Notes: generated by a model not told the origin, from the letters alone. Counted from the first letter of the stretch, positions 40,532 to 49,266 are shown. The stretch: 50,286 bases of DNA from Shewanella sp. Isolate11 (GCF_022398315.1 NZ_JAKEVF010000001.1:1157215-1207500), one strand, 5' to 3'. Made by a program: numbers and translations.

Positions 40532-40555
40532 GTACATTTTCATTACATTTCAGTT

Positions 40556-40684
40556 CGACCTTAGTCTAACCTAAGTGTTTGAAAATAACTAAAGTTGACG
40601 CCAGCGTTAACTTGTATCTATCTGTTTTTAAATGACTATGTTGGTTTTTTGTTTCGGGTTGACGTTGGCGTTAGACTAAGGTCG
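40556..40684. promoter_or_regulatory. Operator-like repeats upstream of the actP operon
   Basis: Two copies of GTTGACG-N3-GCGTTA lie at 40594-40609 and 40658-40673, exactly 64 bp apart. Each is a near-palindrome (GTTGACG against CGTTAAC in the first). In addition, CGACCTTAGTCTAAC (40556-40570) is perfectly complementary to 40670-40684, so the whole block is bracketed by a 15-bp inverted repeat. A possible promoter follows: TTGTCG (40688-40693), 16 bp, TAGATT (40710-40715). The second copy would then lie about 50-65 bp upstream of the transcription start, a usual activator position. Confidence 0.5.
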
Positions 40685-40754
40685 CGATTGTCGTAATATC
40701 CTCGCTTGCTAGATTAATCGATGACTTAATCATAATCAGCATAGGGGAGTCGTA

Positions 40755-41021
40755 ATGGCTTTTGAAAATAACGAAAAGGCAGAAGGTTACTGGCGTGAGA
40801 ATTTACGTCTTGTACTTGGACTGCTAGGAATTTGGGCCGCAGTCTCGTTTGGCTGTGGCATTTTACTGGTTGATGTACTTAACGAGATCCACCTGATGGG
40901 CTTCAAACTGGGTTTCTGGTTTGCTCAACAAGGCGCGATGTACGTATTCGTTGCACTTATTTTTGTTTACGTGAAGAAAGCTAACGCGTTAGACAAAAAG
41001 TATAACGTTCAGGAAGATTAG
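40755..41021 (+). CDS. DUF4212 small membrane subunit of the acetate symporter
   Basis: An 88-aa protein with two membrane helices (about residues 18-40 and 50-74) and short charged ends. The WRENLRLVLGLLGIWA and GFWFAQQGAMYVFVALIF segments match DUF4212 (TIGR03647), which is always found just before an ActP-type sodium/solute symporter. GGGGAG precedes the ATG. The symporter gene begins 12 bp downstream, so the two are in one operon and probably form one transport unit. Confidence 0.93.
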   Translation: MAFENNEKAEGYWRENLRLVLGLLGIWAAVSFGCGILLVDVLNEIHLMGFKLGFWFAQQGAMYVFVALIFVYVKKANALDKKYNVQED

Positions 41022-41033
41022 GGAGTAACGAGT

Positions 41034-42752
41034 ATGGATGTTCAAACTTTAACCTACCTTATTGTAGGCTTCACCTTTGCCCTATATATCGGCATTGCGA
41101 TTTGGTCTCGTGCTGGTTCTACAAAAGAGTTCTATGTTGCTGGCGGTGGAGTTCATCCTGTGATGAACGGTATGGCGACGGCGGCAGACTGGATGTCGGC
41201 AGCATCATTTATCTCTCTTGCAGGTATTGTTTCTTTCGTCGGTTATGATGGCTCGGTTTACTTAATGGGCTGGACTGGCGGTTACGTGCTGTTAGCCTTA
41301 TGTATGGCGCCTTACTTACGTAAGTTTGGTAAGTTTACGGTACCCGATTTTATCGGTGATCGTTACTACTCACAAACCGCACGTACTGTTGCGGTTATTT
41401 GTGCCATTTTCATCAGTTTCACTTATATCGCGGGCCAAATGCGTGGTGTGGGTGTGGTGTTCTCTCGCTTCCTAGAAGTAGATATCGAAACGGGTGTCTA
41501 TATCGGTATGGCCGTGGTGTTCTTCTATGCGGTATTAGGCGGTATGAAAGGGATCACATACACCCAAGTGGCTCAATACTGTGTGTTAATTTTTGCCTTT
41601 ATGGTACCGGCTATCTTTATCTCTGTGATGATGACAGGCCACATTTTACCTCAGCTTGGCTTTGGTGCGCAGTTGATTGATGCAGCGGGCAATAATACTG
41701 GGGTGTATCTGTTAGATAAGCTCGATGGCTTATCGGGTGAACTTGGTTTCTCCCAATATACCGAAGGTTCTAAGAGTATGCTTGATGTGTTCTTCATCAC
41801 GGGTGCGCTAATGTTCGGTACTGCGGGTCTACCTCACGTTATCGTGCGTTTCTTCACTGTGCCTAAAGTGAAAGATGCGCGTATCTCTGCAGGTTGGGCG
41901 TTGGTATTCATTGCCATTATGTACACCACTGTTCCTGCATTGGCGGCTTTCTCTCGTGTAAACATGATTGAAACCATCAATGGTCCAGAGTCGACAGGTG
42001 TTGCTTATGAAACTGCTCCTGAGTGGATTAAAAACTGGGAAAAAACCGGTCTAATCCAATGGGATGATAAGAATGCCGATGGTAAGATCTATTATGCCAA
42101 AGGTGATACCAATGAGATGAAGATTGACCGCGATATCATGGTACTTGCTACGCCAGAAATTGCTAATTTACCAGCTTGGGTGATTGCATTAGTGGCAGCA
42201 GGTGGTTTAGCGGCAGCATTATCAACTTCAGCGGGTCTACTCTTGGTTATTTCAACCTCAGTGTCTCATGATTTGTTGAAGAAGAATTTGATGCCCGATA
42301 TCTCCGATAAGAAAGAGTTGATGTATGCTCGTATTGCTTCGGCGGCAGGCATTGTGATGGCGGGTTACTTCGGTATTAATCCACCAGGCTTTGTGGCTGC
42401 GGTTGTGGCAATTGCGTTCGGCTTAGCGGCATCGTCGCTGTTCCCAGCAATTATCATGGGTATCTTCTCTAGAACCGTTAACAAAGAAGGTGCTATCGCA
42501 GGTATGGTTTTAGGCCTTGGTTTCTCGGCACTATATATCATCTACTTCAAGTTTATTAATCCAGCGGCTAACAGTGCTGATCACTGGTTCCTTGGGATCT
42601 CTCCTGAAGGTATCGGTATGTTAGGTATGATGATTAACTTTGCAGTGGCCTTTGCCGTTAGTAAAGTCACGACTGCGGTACCGCAAAATGTGGTTGATAT
42701 GGTTGAGTCAATTCGTTTCCCTAAAGGGTCTGGCGAAGCACACGATCACTAA
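41034..42752 (+). CDS. actP: ActP-type sodium:solute (acetate) symporter
   Basis: A 572-aa SSS-family symporter of the VC_2705 subfamily (TIGR03648), with about 13 membrane helices. Family segments include STKEFYVAGGGVHPVMNGMATAADWMSAASF near the N-terminus, GGMKGITYTQVAQY, and GGLAAALSTSAGLLLVISTSVSHDL. It has the hydrophilic insert (about residues 315-365, with DDKNADGKIYY) that marks this subfamily compared with E. coli ActP. It likely takes up acetate and other small carboxylates with Na+. It follows the DUF4212 gene and ends at a strong terminator. Confidence 0.9.
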   Translation: MDVQTLTYLIVGFTFALYIGIAIWSRAGSTKEFYVAGGGVHPVMNGMATAADWMSAASFISLAGIVSFVGYDGSVYLMGWTGGYVLLALCMAPYLRKFGKFTVPDFIGDRYYSQTARTVAVICAIFISFTYIAGQMRGVGVVFSRFLEVDIETGVYIGMAVVFFYAVLGGMKGITYTQVAQYCVLIFAFMVPAIFISVMMTGHILPQLGFGAQLIDAAGNNTGVYLLDKLDGLSGELGFSQYTEGSKSMLDVFFITGALMFGTAGLPHVIVRFFTVPKVKDARISAGWALVFIAIMYTTVPALAAFSRVNMIETINGPESTGVAYETAPEWIKNWEKTGLIQWDDKNADGKIYYAKGDTNEMKIDRDIMVLATPEIANLPAWVIALVAAGGLAAALSTSAGLLLVISTSVSHDLLKKNLMPDISDKKELMYARIASAAGIVMAGYFGINPPGFVAAVVAIAFGLAASSLFPAIIMGIFSRTVNKEGAIAGMVLGLGFSALYIIYFKFINPAANSADHWFLGISPEGIGMLGMMINFAVAFAVSKVTTAVPQNVVDMVESIRFPKGSGEAHDH

Positions 42753-42770
42753 TGCTTGATAAGTTAATTA

Positions 42771-42798
42771 AAAAGGAGCGCATTGCGCTCCTTTTTTT
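42771..42798 (+). terminator. actP operon terminator
   Basis: AAAAGGAGCGC pairs with GCGCTCCTTTT around ATT, followed by more T. The remaining bases up to 43052 form a leader-like gap without an open frame. Confidence 0.9.
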
Positions 42799-43052
42799 AT
42801 GCAAAACCGGTTAGAAACTGATAACGCCCTAGTATCAAGCTGAGTTTTTAAGTTAGCCGTTTGAGTTTACAGGCTTTGAGGCTGCCGATATCTATAGGCA
42901 AATTTATCCCAGGAGTGCTGATGTCATCCTATCGATAAGAGGTGAGGAAACTTTGTATTATTTAGCCTTAATGGGCTGGCCTTAAGTCGTATGGCAACTG
43001 TTTGTAAGAAAAGGCTATAGTTGTTAAAACAGCGCTTACTCTGAGAGAGATT

Positions 43053-44900
43053 ATGGACGCGAGCGAGTTACAACCCGTAGTACAATTTTTAGGCCAGCTA
43101 ATTCCTTTTGATAGTTTGTCGGCAGCAACCTTAGAACGCTGTTGCCGCTCATTAACCGTTGGCTATTACAGTAAGGCGTCTAAATATGTGCCTTTAGATG
43201 AGTCTCATCCGCAGTTGTATATTGTTCGAAGCGGTGCTTTTGAAGTGCGTGATGAGCAAGGTGAGCTAATCGACCGGTTAGGGGATGGTGATTTCTTTGG
43301 TTTTCCCTCGTTATTGTCGGGAGAGAAAATCAGTAATCGCATTCAGATCTTAGAAGATGGACTGGTGTATCATCTCGATCCTGAAACCTTTAATGCATTG
43401 CGTAGCGAAAGTCGTGAATTTGACCGCTTTTTTAATCGGGCATTTGCTAAACGCTTACGGCATCAAGGACGATTTAAGGCGGCAGAGCTAGGTTCGACCA
43501 ATAGGGTAAGTAGTTTGATGTCGAACCAGCCGCTGACTTTGGATGTCAAAGCCAGCGTCAGTGAGGCGGCGCGGTTAATGCGTAACGCTCGGGTATCTTC
43601 TGTGTTGATTCTCGATAATCAAAAGCTAGTCGGGATCTTAACCGATAGAGATTTAAGAAACCGGGTATTAGCCGAGGGCTTAAATGGTGATCTTCCTGTT
43701 TATAAAGCCATGACACCTTCTCCAACCTATTTGCATTCCAGCGCACTAGTTTTTGAAGCTATGCTATTGATGAGTCAGCACAATATTCATCACCTTCCCA
43801 TCATGGACCACGACCTGCCTATCGGGGTGATCACCAGTACCGATATTCTACGGGGACAAAGCTCGCAGCCATTATTGTTGATTGGCGAAATTGAGCGGCA
43901 GAATAGTTTAGAAAGCTTAATTAATGTTAGTAAGCAGATCCCATTGTTGCTGCAAAATTTAATTAGTGCCGATGCTCGCGCAGAAGAGATAGGCCGAGTA
44001 TTAACTTCAGTAACCGATGCGTTAACCCGGCGTTTAATTGTGCTTAATCAACAGATTTTAGGACAGGCACCGTTGCCTTTTTGTTGGCTAGCTTTTGGCT
44101 CTCAAGGGCGGCAAGATCAAGCCGCTTGCTCAGATCAAGATAATGGATTGTTAGTTGCCGAAGAGATGGACGAGCAGGCACAGGGTTATTTTGAAGCCCT
44201 GACAAAGGCGGTGTGTGCAGGATTGGATGCTTGTGGCTATGTCTATTGTCCGGGTGACATTATGGCGCAAAACCCCAAGTGGCGGATGACATTAAAACAG
44301 TGGCAGCAACAGTTTGAAAATTGGGTTCAAAGACCCGAGCCGAAAGCGCTGATGCATGCCAGTATCTTTTTCGATATGCGCTGTGTTTATGGTCCATCTA
44401 CGTTATTTGATAGCTTACAAACTCGGGTGCTGGAATTCACCAAAGACAATGACATTTTTTTAGCTGGGATGGCGGGCAACTCATTACAAGTTTCTCCACC
44501 GCTAGGCTTTTTTAAGAAGTTTGTCTTAGAGCGCGATGGCCAAGAGGTGAAGGGAATCGATTTAAAGCACAAGGGCAGCGCATTAATTAATGATATTGCA
44601 CGTATTTATGCTCTTTCTGCGGGAATTAAAGAGGTTAATACTGCTAAGCGTATTCGTCTGTTGATGGAGCAAAATATTATTAATCGCAAAGATGCCTTGA
44701 ATCTGGCCGATGCTCATGAGTTTATCGCCCACATGCGGCTATCGAATCAGGGGTATCAGTTTACCCATAATGAAGCGTTAAGTAATTATCTCAAGCCACA
44801 GCAGCTTTCATCTTTGGTTCGCCATCAACTTCGTGATGCTTTTAAAGTTGTGCATGATGCGCAGGCGGGTCTAAAACTTAAGTTTACTCGGAGTTTCTAA
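43053..44900 (+). CDS. DUF294 putative nucleotidyltransferase with cNMP-binding and CBS domains
   Basis: A 615-aa soluble regulatory protein. Order of domains: cNMP-binding-like (about 10-135), paired CBS domains (about 150-275: MSNQPLTLDVKASVSEAARLM and MTPSPTYLHSS), a DUF294 nucleotidyltransferase domain (about 300-440) with the GS...DxD motif (GSQGRQDQAACSDQDNGLL, GS at about 349 and the Asp pair near 360), and DUF294_C (about 460-610). GlnD-like chemistry is inferred from the motif, with no known target. It lies between actP and the exonuclease gene. The same set of neighbours occurs in Vibrio, which suggests a link to acetate metabolism. Confidence 0.88.
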   Translation: MDASELQPVVQFLGQLIPFDSLSAATLERCCRSLTVGYYSKASKYVPLDESHPQLYIVRSGAFEVRDEQGELIDRLGDGDFFGFPSLLSGEKISNRIQILEDGLVYHLDPETFNALRSESREFDRFFNRAFAKRLRHQGRFKAAELGSTNRVSSLMSNQPLTLDVKASVSEAARLMRNARVSSVLILDNQKLVGILTDRDLRNRVLAEGLNGDLPVYKAMTPSPTYLHSSALVFEAMLLMSQHNIHHLPIMDHDLPIGVITSTDILRGQSSQPLLLIGEIERQNSLESLINVSKQIPLLLQNLISADARAEEIGRVLTSVTDALTRRLIVLNQQILGQAPLPFCWLAFGSQGRQDQAACSDQDNGLLVAEEMDEQAQGYFEALTKAVCAGLDACGYVYCPGDIMAQNPKWRMTLKQWQQQFENWVQRPEPKALMHASIFFDMRCVYGPSTLFDSLQTRVLEFTKDNDIFLAGMAGNSLQVSPPLGFFKKFVLERDGQEVKGIDLKHKGSALINDIARIYALSAGIKEVNTAKRIRLLMEQNIINRKDALNLADAHEFIAHMRLSNQGYQFTHNEALSNYLKPQQLSSLVRHQLRDAFKVVHDAQAGLKLKFTRSF

Positions 44901-44901
44901 G

Positions 44902-45582
44902 GTGCTGCATCATCAACTGGTGAAAAGCCAACTGTGTTGGCGCGCCTTTAAGAGCCAAAACAGTGTGCTCAAATCTTATTACCAAGCCTTAATGCCGATG
45001 CTGGATAAATCAGCTTTCGATGCGTCCTTTATGGTGCTGGATCTTGAGATGACCGGACTTAACCCTAGCGATGATCAGATCCTCAGCATGGGTTTAGTGC
45101 CCATTGAAAAAGGACAAGTTATTTTAAAACAAGCTGAACATAAATTACTGAAAATAGAGGGAAGTGTAGGGCAAAGCGCCACTATCCACGGTATTTTGGA
45201 TGCCCACCTCCATCAGGCTTTACCTTTACATGAAGTGATGGATTGGTTTTTAAGCGTGACTCAAGGCAAAGTCTTAGTGGCACATCATGCTCCTTTAGAT
45301 CTGGCTTTTTTACAGGCGGCATTATCTCAGGAGGGATTCAATAAACCTAAGTTAATGGCGGTCGATACATTAGCCTTAGAAAGAAAACGTTTGCTACGCC
45401 AGCACGAAACCATAAAAGAGGGCAGTCTGCGGCTTGGGGCTAGTCGTGAGCGTTATGGATTACCGGTATATGCGGCTCATAATGCATTAATCGATGCCTT
45501 AGCTTGTGGCGAATTGTTATTGGCTCAGATGGCAACAATGGGCGGCGCTAAACAATTAAAGGTCAGCGATCTGTTTTGTTAG
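44902..45582 (+). CDS. DnaQ-like 3'-5' exonuclease (DEDDh)
   Basis: A 226-aa protein starting at GTG 44902, one base after the stop of the DUF294 gene, so translation is coupled. The exonuclease motifs are intact: Exo I with Asp47 and Glu49 (VLDLEMTGL), Exo II around HHAPLDLAFL (about 129-138), and Exo III with the final acidic residue in AHNALIDALA (about 193-202), giving DEDDh. It resembles the epsilon subunit but is not DnaQ itself: the N-terminal 45 residues and its genome position differ. Its role is unknown; the pairing with the DUF294 protein seems to be a stable feature. Confidence 0.88.
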   Translation: MLHHQLVKSQLCWRAFKSQNSVLKSYYQALMPMLDKSAFDASFMVLDLEMTGLNPSDDQILSMGLVPIEKGQVILKQAEHKLLKIEGSVGQSATIHGILDAHLHQALPLHEVMDWFLSVTQGKVLVAHHAPLDLAFLQAALSQEGFNKPKLMAVDTLALERKRLLRQHETIKEGSLRLGASRERYGLPVYAAHNALIDALACGELLLAQMATMGGAKQLKVSDLFC

Positions 45583-45710
45583 AGCCAGCTTTCGAGCTAT
45601 GAGTGGTTTCGACAGCATTAGTTACATTTTTCCTAGCTGATATTCGCATTCAAAACCTGTTGCTTAGGTTACAGTCATAATAAGTAACGCGAATGATAAT
45701 GGGAGTTTTT

Positions 45711-46295
45711 ATGGCATTACCTTTAATCTGGCTTGGTGGTGCGGCCTTAGGGGCTATGCTGGTAGCGGATGAGCGTAGTAAGCAAAAGCAGCTTACTGTT
45801 GATAGACGTCTTGGTCGTGCGCCTAAAGCGCCTGATCAGCAGCAGGCCTCACCGTTATCACCGAGTTTGTGGCATTTGGGCGAGGTTAAAGTCGCGCCCA
45901 AGCCCGGCTCAATTGTCTGTTGTTTTGTATTTGGTGTGATTGAACATACGGGGATCTGGCTCGGTGAGGATACCTTATTAGAACTTCATGGCAGCGGGTT
46001 AATCAGACCTATTTCATCTGCGCGCTTTCTAGCGGGCAGGAGTGGTAGTCGAATTTTTCAAGCTTGCGATCATCAGCATCAACCTTTGATTGCTGACAAG
46101 ATTTTAATTCGCGCCGAGCAGGCGATTTATCAATATCGAGACTACGATCTATTCGATAATAATTGTCACCGTTTTGTGTGGTCTTGTGTTTCTGGCGAGG
46201 AACTTCCGGTTAGCAGTTTTGCTAAGCTCAATCGTTTACTGGGGCAATATTTCAAACAAGCCATCTATTGGGATGAATTACAACGGGTTAAGTAA
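45711..46295 (+). CDS. LRAT/NlpC-P60-like domain protein
   Basis: A 194-aa protein. The ATG at 45711 follows GGGAG (45701-45705) by five bases, so I prefer it to the upstream in-frame start at 45693. A hydrophobic N-terminal segment (about 3-20) may anchor it. The domain (about 55-180) fits a permuted papain-like LRAT fold: the catalytic His is in EHTGIWLG, and the Cys is in NNCHRFVWSC, which resembles the NCEHFV motif of H-REV107/LRAT proteins. It is probably an acyltransferase or peptidase of unknown substrate. It forms its own unit, ending at a terminator. Confidence 0.72.
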   Translation: MALPLIWLGGAALGAMLVADERSKQKQLTVDRRLGRAPKAPDQQQASPLSPSLWHLGEVKVAPKPGSIVCCFVFGVIEHTGIWLGEDTLLELHGSGLIRPISSARFLAGRSGSRIFQACDHQHQPLIADKILIRAEQAIYQYRDYDLFDNNCHRFVWSCVSGEELPVSSFAKLNRLLGQYFKQAIYWDELQRVK

Positions 46296-46324
46296 TAGAG
46301 ATTATGTTGCCCATAGTGTAATAA

Positions 46325-46350
46325 AAAACGCCAGCAAAAGCTGGCGTTTT
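46325..46350. terminator. Bidirectional terminator between the LRAT-like gene and KAS III gene
   Basis: AAAACGCCAGC pairs with GCTGGCGTTTT around AAAA, with A and T runs on each side. Confidence 0.87.
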
Positions 46351-46369
46351 AATTTGAGTGTAGGGAGGG

Positions 46370-47437
46370 TTAGCTGCAGAAGTGCTTTACTGCTGGAGCC
46401 ACTAACTCAATACCTGTTTTATCGCATGGGGGTAACTCTGCATCACTTTGTTTCAGTGGTGTCACTCTATCGCCCCATTTAAACAGCACGGCTGCAGAGG
46501 TTAAACCTGCGCCAAATGCACAAGAAAGAATAGTTTGATTAGGTTGAATACGACCATTTTCCAGTGCATCACAAATCGCGATGGGAATCGTTGCCGCCGA
46601 AGTGTTACCGTAGTTAGCGATGTTAACGATAGCTTTCTCTTTCGGGATCTTCATACGGTTAATCAAGGTATCTATGATACGCTCGTTGGCCTGATGTGGA
46701 ATGACTAAATCCACTTCATCTTTGTCTACGCCACATTTCTCTAGTACTGTGGTGCTGAGTTTACCCATACCCGCGATAGCGCGTTTGAAGATCTCTTGGC
46801 CGTTGAACTCGATGAAGAAATCCAGAGAGGCGGCATTGAATCTGTCCATTGCAGTACCAAAACCTGCCTTTAAGATATCACGACCAGCGGGGTCGTTATT
46901 TAGCTCATAGCCTAACACTCCACCTTCTTGGTCACTGGCTTCGAGTACCACAGCCCCAGCGCCATCACCAAATAGAACGGCAGTTTCACGACGTGACCAA
47001 TCAAGATAGAAAGAAAGACGTTCAGCGCCTATCACTAACACGCGCTTACATTGACCACTCTTAATTTGTGAACTGGCTAGACCCATACCATATAAAAAAC
47101 CACTACAGGCCGCGTTGATATCGAAAGCACCACAGTTGGCCCCAATATTAGCCTGTACAGTTGAGGCAATATTGGGGATCAAGGTATCAGGGCTAGCAGT
47201 TGCTAAGATGATAAGATCAATATCGCTGCCTTCAAGTCCTGCAGCTGCTAGAGCTCTCTTTGCGGCTACTGAGGCGAGTTCAGAAGTGCCTACGTGGCTG
47301 ATATGACGTTGGCTGATCCCTGTACGCGGCTTAATCCATTCATCAGAAGTATCGATAAAGGTAGCAAGATCATGGTTTGTAAGTGTCGCGGGGGGAACAC
47401 ATTTTCCCCAACCTGTGATAGTAGCGTACTGCATCAT
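46370..47437 (-). CDS. 3-oxoacyl-ACP synthase III-like enzyme (KAS III)
   Basis: A thiolase-fold enzyme of 355 aa. The catalytic triad is visible: Cys111 in NAACSGFLYG, His in IPHQANERI (about 258), and Asn in NYGNTSAATIP (about 288). KAS III enzymes condense an acyl-CoA with malonyl-ACP. The protein is about 35 residues longer than housekeeping FabH because of a C-terminal tail after LFKWGD that contains two Cys. ATG at 47437 (followed by another ATG) is preceded by GAGAG; an upstream TTG at 47449 is less likely. It is not in a fab cluster; a GntR/FCD regulator gene lies 82 bp upstream on the same strand, so it may be a second, specialised FabH. Confidence 0.87.
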   Translation of the reverse strand: MMQYATITGWGKCVPPATLTNHDLATFIDTSDEWIKPRTGISQRHISHVGTSELASVAAKRALAAAGLEGSDIDLIILATASPDTLIPNIASTVQANIGANCGAFDINAACSGFLYGMGLASSQIKSGQCKRVLVIGAERLSFYLDWSRRETAVLFGDGAGAVVLEASDQEGGVLGYELNNDPAGRDILKAGFGTAMDRFNAASLDFFIEFNGQEIFKRAIAGMGKLSTTVLEKCGVDKDEVDLVIPHQANERIIDTLINRMKIPKEKAIVNIANYGNTSAATIPIAICDALENGRIQPNQTILSCAFGAGLTSAAVLFKWGDRVTPLKQSDAELPPCDKTGIELVAPAVKHFCS

Positions 47438-47519
47438 ATATTCTCTCAAAATGATAAAGACAGTAGGAAGATCTGCTTTATCTCAACAAAATTAAAAAAT
47501 CTAAAATAGGTGGTCTTTA

Positions 47520-48191
47520 TTAACCTACCTGCTTAGCAACTAATTTACGGATAGTCTCAGCTGCATGTAATATGTGTGTCTTGAGTAGCATGGTGGCCTT
47601 AGCAATATCTTTTTTTCTACAATACTCAAGCAGTTGTTTGTGTTCTTGCTCCGCCTTGGGAATTCCGCCTTCTGTCAAAAGCTGTAGACGAATATAACGG
47701 TCGCAGTTTGTATTAAGGCCATGAACCACTTCAAGTGTATGAGGGCGGTTAGCCGCTTCATATAAACAACTGTGGAATTTAGTATTCAATACACTCCAAC
47801 TGCTGATGGAGTCTTGATTTTTAAAGGCGGTTTCTAACTCATCAAGATAAGCCTGTGCTTTATCTAAAATGGCATCTGTCATGTTCAACATCGCCTTTTG
47901 CAAAAGGTCTGTTTCAATCAAGGCCCTGAGTTCAAATAGCTCTGTTACTTGTTCGGCGGAGAGTACTGTTACCGTCGCACCTTTATGCGCCTCAAATTTC
48001 ACCAAACCTTCCGCTTCCAATTGCACTAATGCTTCTCTGATTGGAATACGGCTAACATTAAGGGATTGAGCTAAAGCACTTTGGCGTAATGGTTTGCCTG
48101 CTGCTATGTCACCGGAAAGAATCTTCTCTCTAATGGCTTCTACTACAACTTGAGTGCGTGTTACATGAACGTTTGACGTTTCTTGGCTCAT
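47520..48191 (-). CDS. GntR family transcriptional regulator with FCD domain
   Basis: A 223-aa regulator. The N-terminal winged helix (about 12-78) has the GntR pattern GKPLRQSALAQSLNVSRIPIREALVQLEAEGLV. The FCD effector domain follows (about 85-215), with candidate metal ligands in NTKFHSCLYEA, the EHKQLLEYC region and THILHAAE. FCD regulators respond to small organic acids. It lies upstream of the KAS III gene on the same strand. Its own target is unknown. The ATG at 48191 has no perfect ribosome site (GGGAACT). Confidence 0.9.
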   Translation of the reverse strand: MSQETSNVHVTRTQVVVEAIREKILSGDIAAGKPLRQSALAQSLNVSRIPIREALVQLEAEGLVKFEAHKGATVTVLSAEQVTELFELRALIETDLLQKAMLNMTDAILDKAQAYLDELETAFKNQDSISSWSVLNTKFHSCLYEAANRPHTLEVVHGLNTNCDRYIRLQLLTEGGIPKAEQEHKQLLEYCRKKDIAKATMLLKTHILHAAETIRKLVAKQVG

Positions 48192-48546
48192 AGTTCCCGT
48201 ATTGTTAATAGCGATATTGGTACAGATCCGAGTAAGGTTACCGTTTATAACGCTATAAATAAAGGAAAACCATGATTTCCTGCTTCCATTGGCTAATGAT
48301 AAAATGCGCCATAGCCAGTTGCAGTGCCGATGTCTGTTACATGACTAAGGTTAACAAGATGGGTTTAAAAAGCTATTTTTATGTGAACTGACCCTATTAA
48401 TTAGTCTTGCGAGTGGCCTGCAATAAGTCATGAATCTAGAGTTAAGTCATGAATCAAGATGGACAGTTATCAGAATGACGTTGGAAGGAAAATTTGTCCG
48501 AGATGGTCAGAACATAAATGGTCAAAATATAGTTGTTCTAAATTAC
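48192..48546. other. Region between the GntR gene and the UDG-like gene
   Basis: Upstream regions of two divergent genes. A 13-bp direct repeat (TAAGTCATGAATC) occurs at 48425-48437 and 48443-48455. An open frame runs through 48430-48546 into the UDG-like gene, but I regard it as leader. Confidence 0.4.
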
Positions 48547-49143
48547 ATGAAAAACAAACCACTACAATCTACATCTGGATTCGCATCACTAATAAAACAG
48601 GTACAGGTGTGCCGTTTGTGTGAGGCCAATTTACCCGATGGTGTTAAGCCTATTATTCAAGCGAGTACTGAAGCGCGAATCTTAATTGCTGGTCAAGCGC
48701 CGGGAGTGGTTGCTAATCAATCAGGTATTGCATTTGATGATCTCAGTGGCGATCGTTTACGTCAGTGGTTAGGCGTTTCGAAGCAGCAATTTTATGACAG
48801 CAATTTATTTGCTATTTTGCCAATGGCATTTTGTTATCCCGGTAAGGGTAAAAGTGGTGATTTAGCACCACCTAAAGCATGTGCCAAGCAGTGGCGGGCT
48901 CAGTTACTCAATCATTTACCTAATATCCAGCTGACATTAGCGATAGGCCAATATGCGCAACATTATCATTGTATGGATAATCGTTCGCTGACCGAGCGAG
49001 TTCGCCACTGGAAAGATTACGGCGATAGATTAATCCCGTTACCTCATCCTAGCCCGCGTAATAATATTTGGTTAAAACGTCATGATTGGTTCGAGCAGCA
49101 ACTGTTACCTGAATTACAACATCGTATAGAGTCAATTCTGTAG
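48547..49143 (+). CDS. Uracil-DNA glycosylase family protein
   Basis: Taken from ATG 48547, the protein is 198 aa, a usual size. The frame is open back to 48430, which would add 39 residues of unlike composition; no start has a clear ribosome site. It belongs to the UDG superfamily of the COG1573 type: CRLCEANLP near the N-terminus, the uracil-pocket-like motif AGQAPGVVANQSG, and the C-terminal HPSPRNN motif. In relatives a CxxC can bind an iron-sulfur cluster, but only this pair of Cys is clear. Whether it has base-excision activity is unknown. Confidence 0.8.
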   Translation: MKNKPLQSTSGFASLIKQVQVCRLCEANLPDGVKPIIQASTEARILIAGQAPGVVANQSGIAFDDLSGDRLRQWLGVSKQQFYDSNLFAILPMAFCYPGKGKSGDLAPPKACAKQWRAQLLNHLPNIQLTLAIGQYAQHYHCMDNRSLTERVRHWKDYGDRLIPLPHPSPRNNIWLKRHDWFEQQLLPELQHRIESIL

Positions 49144-49266
49144 TAACTTGCTTTAATGTCAGAAATTTTTTCATGAATAATTAGCTTCACCGCGGTGCAT
49201 TTCTGCCATAGTGGTGTGATAATAAAGGCTAACTATTGAGTTCGATCTAATTAGAGGTATTTGTCT

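Noticed and set aside
46174..46482. 102-codon frame crossing from the LRAT-like gene into the KAS III gene
   Set aside because: It runs through a strong bidirectional terminator and through the ends of two convergent real genes in other frames.
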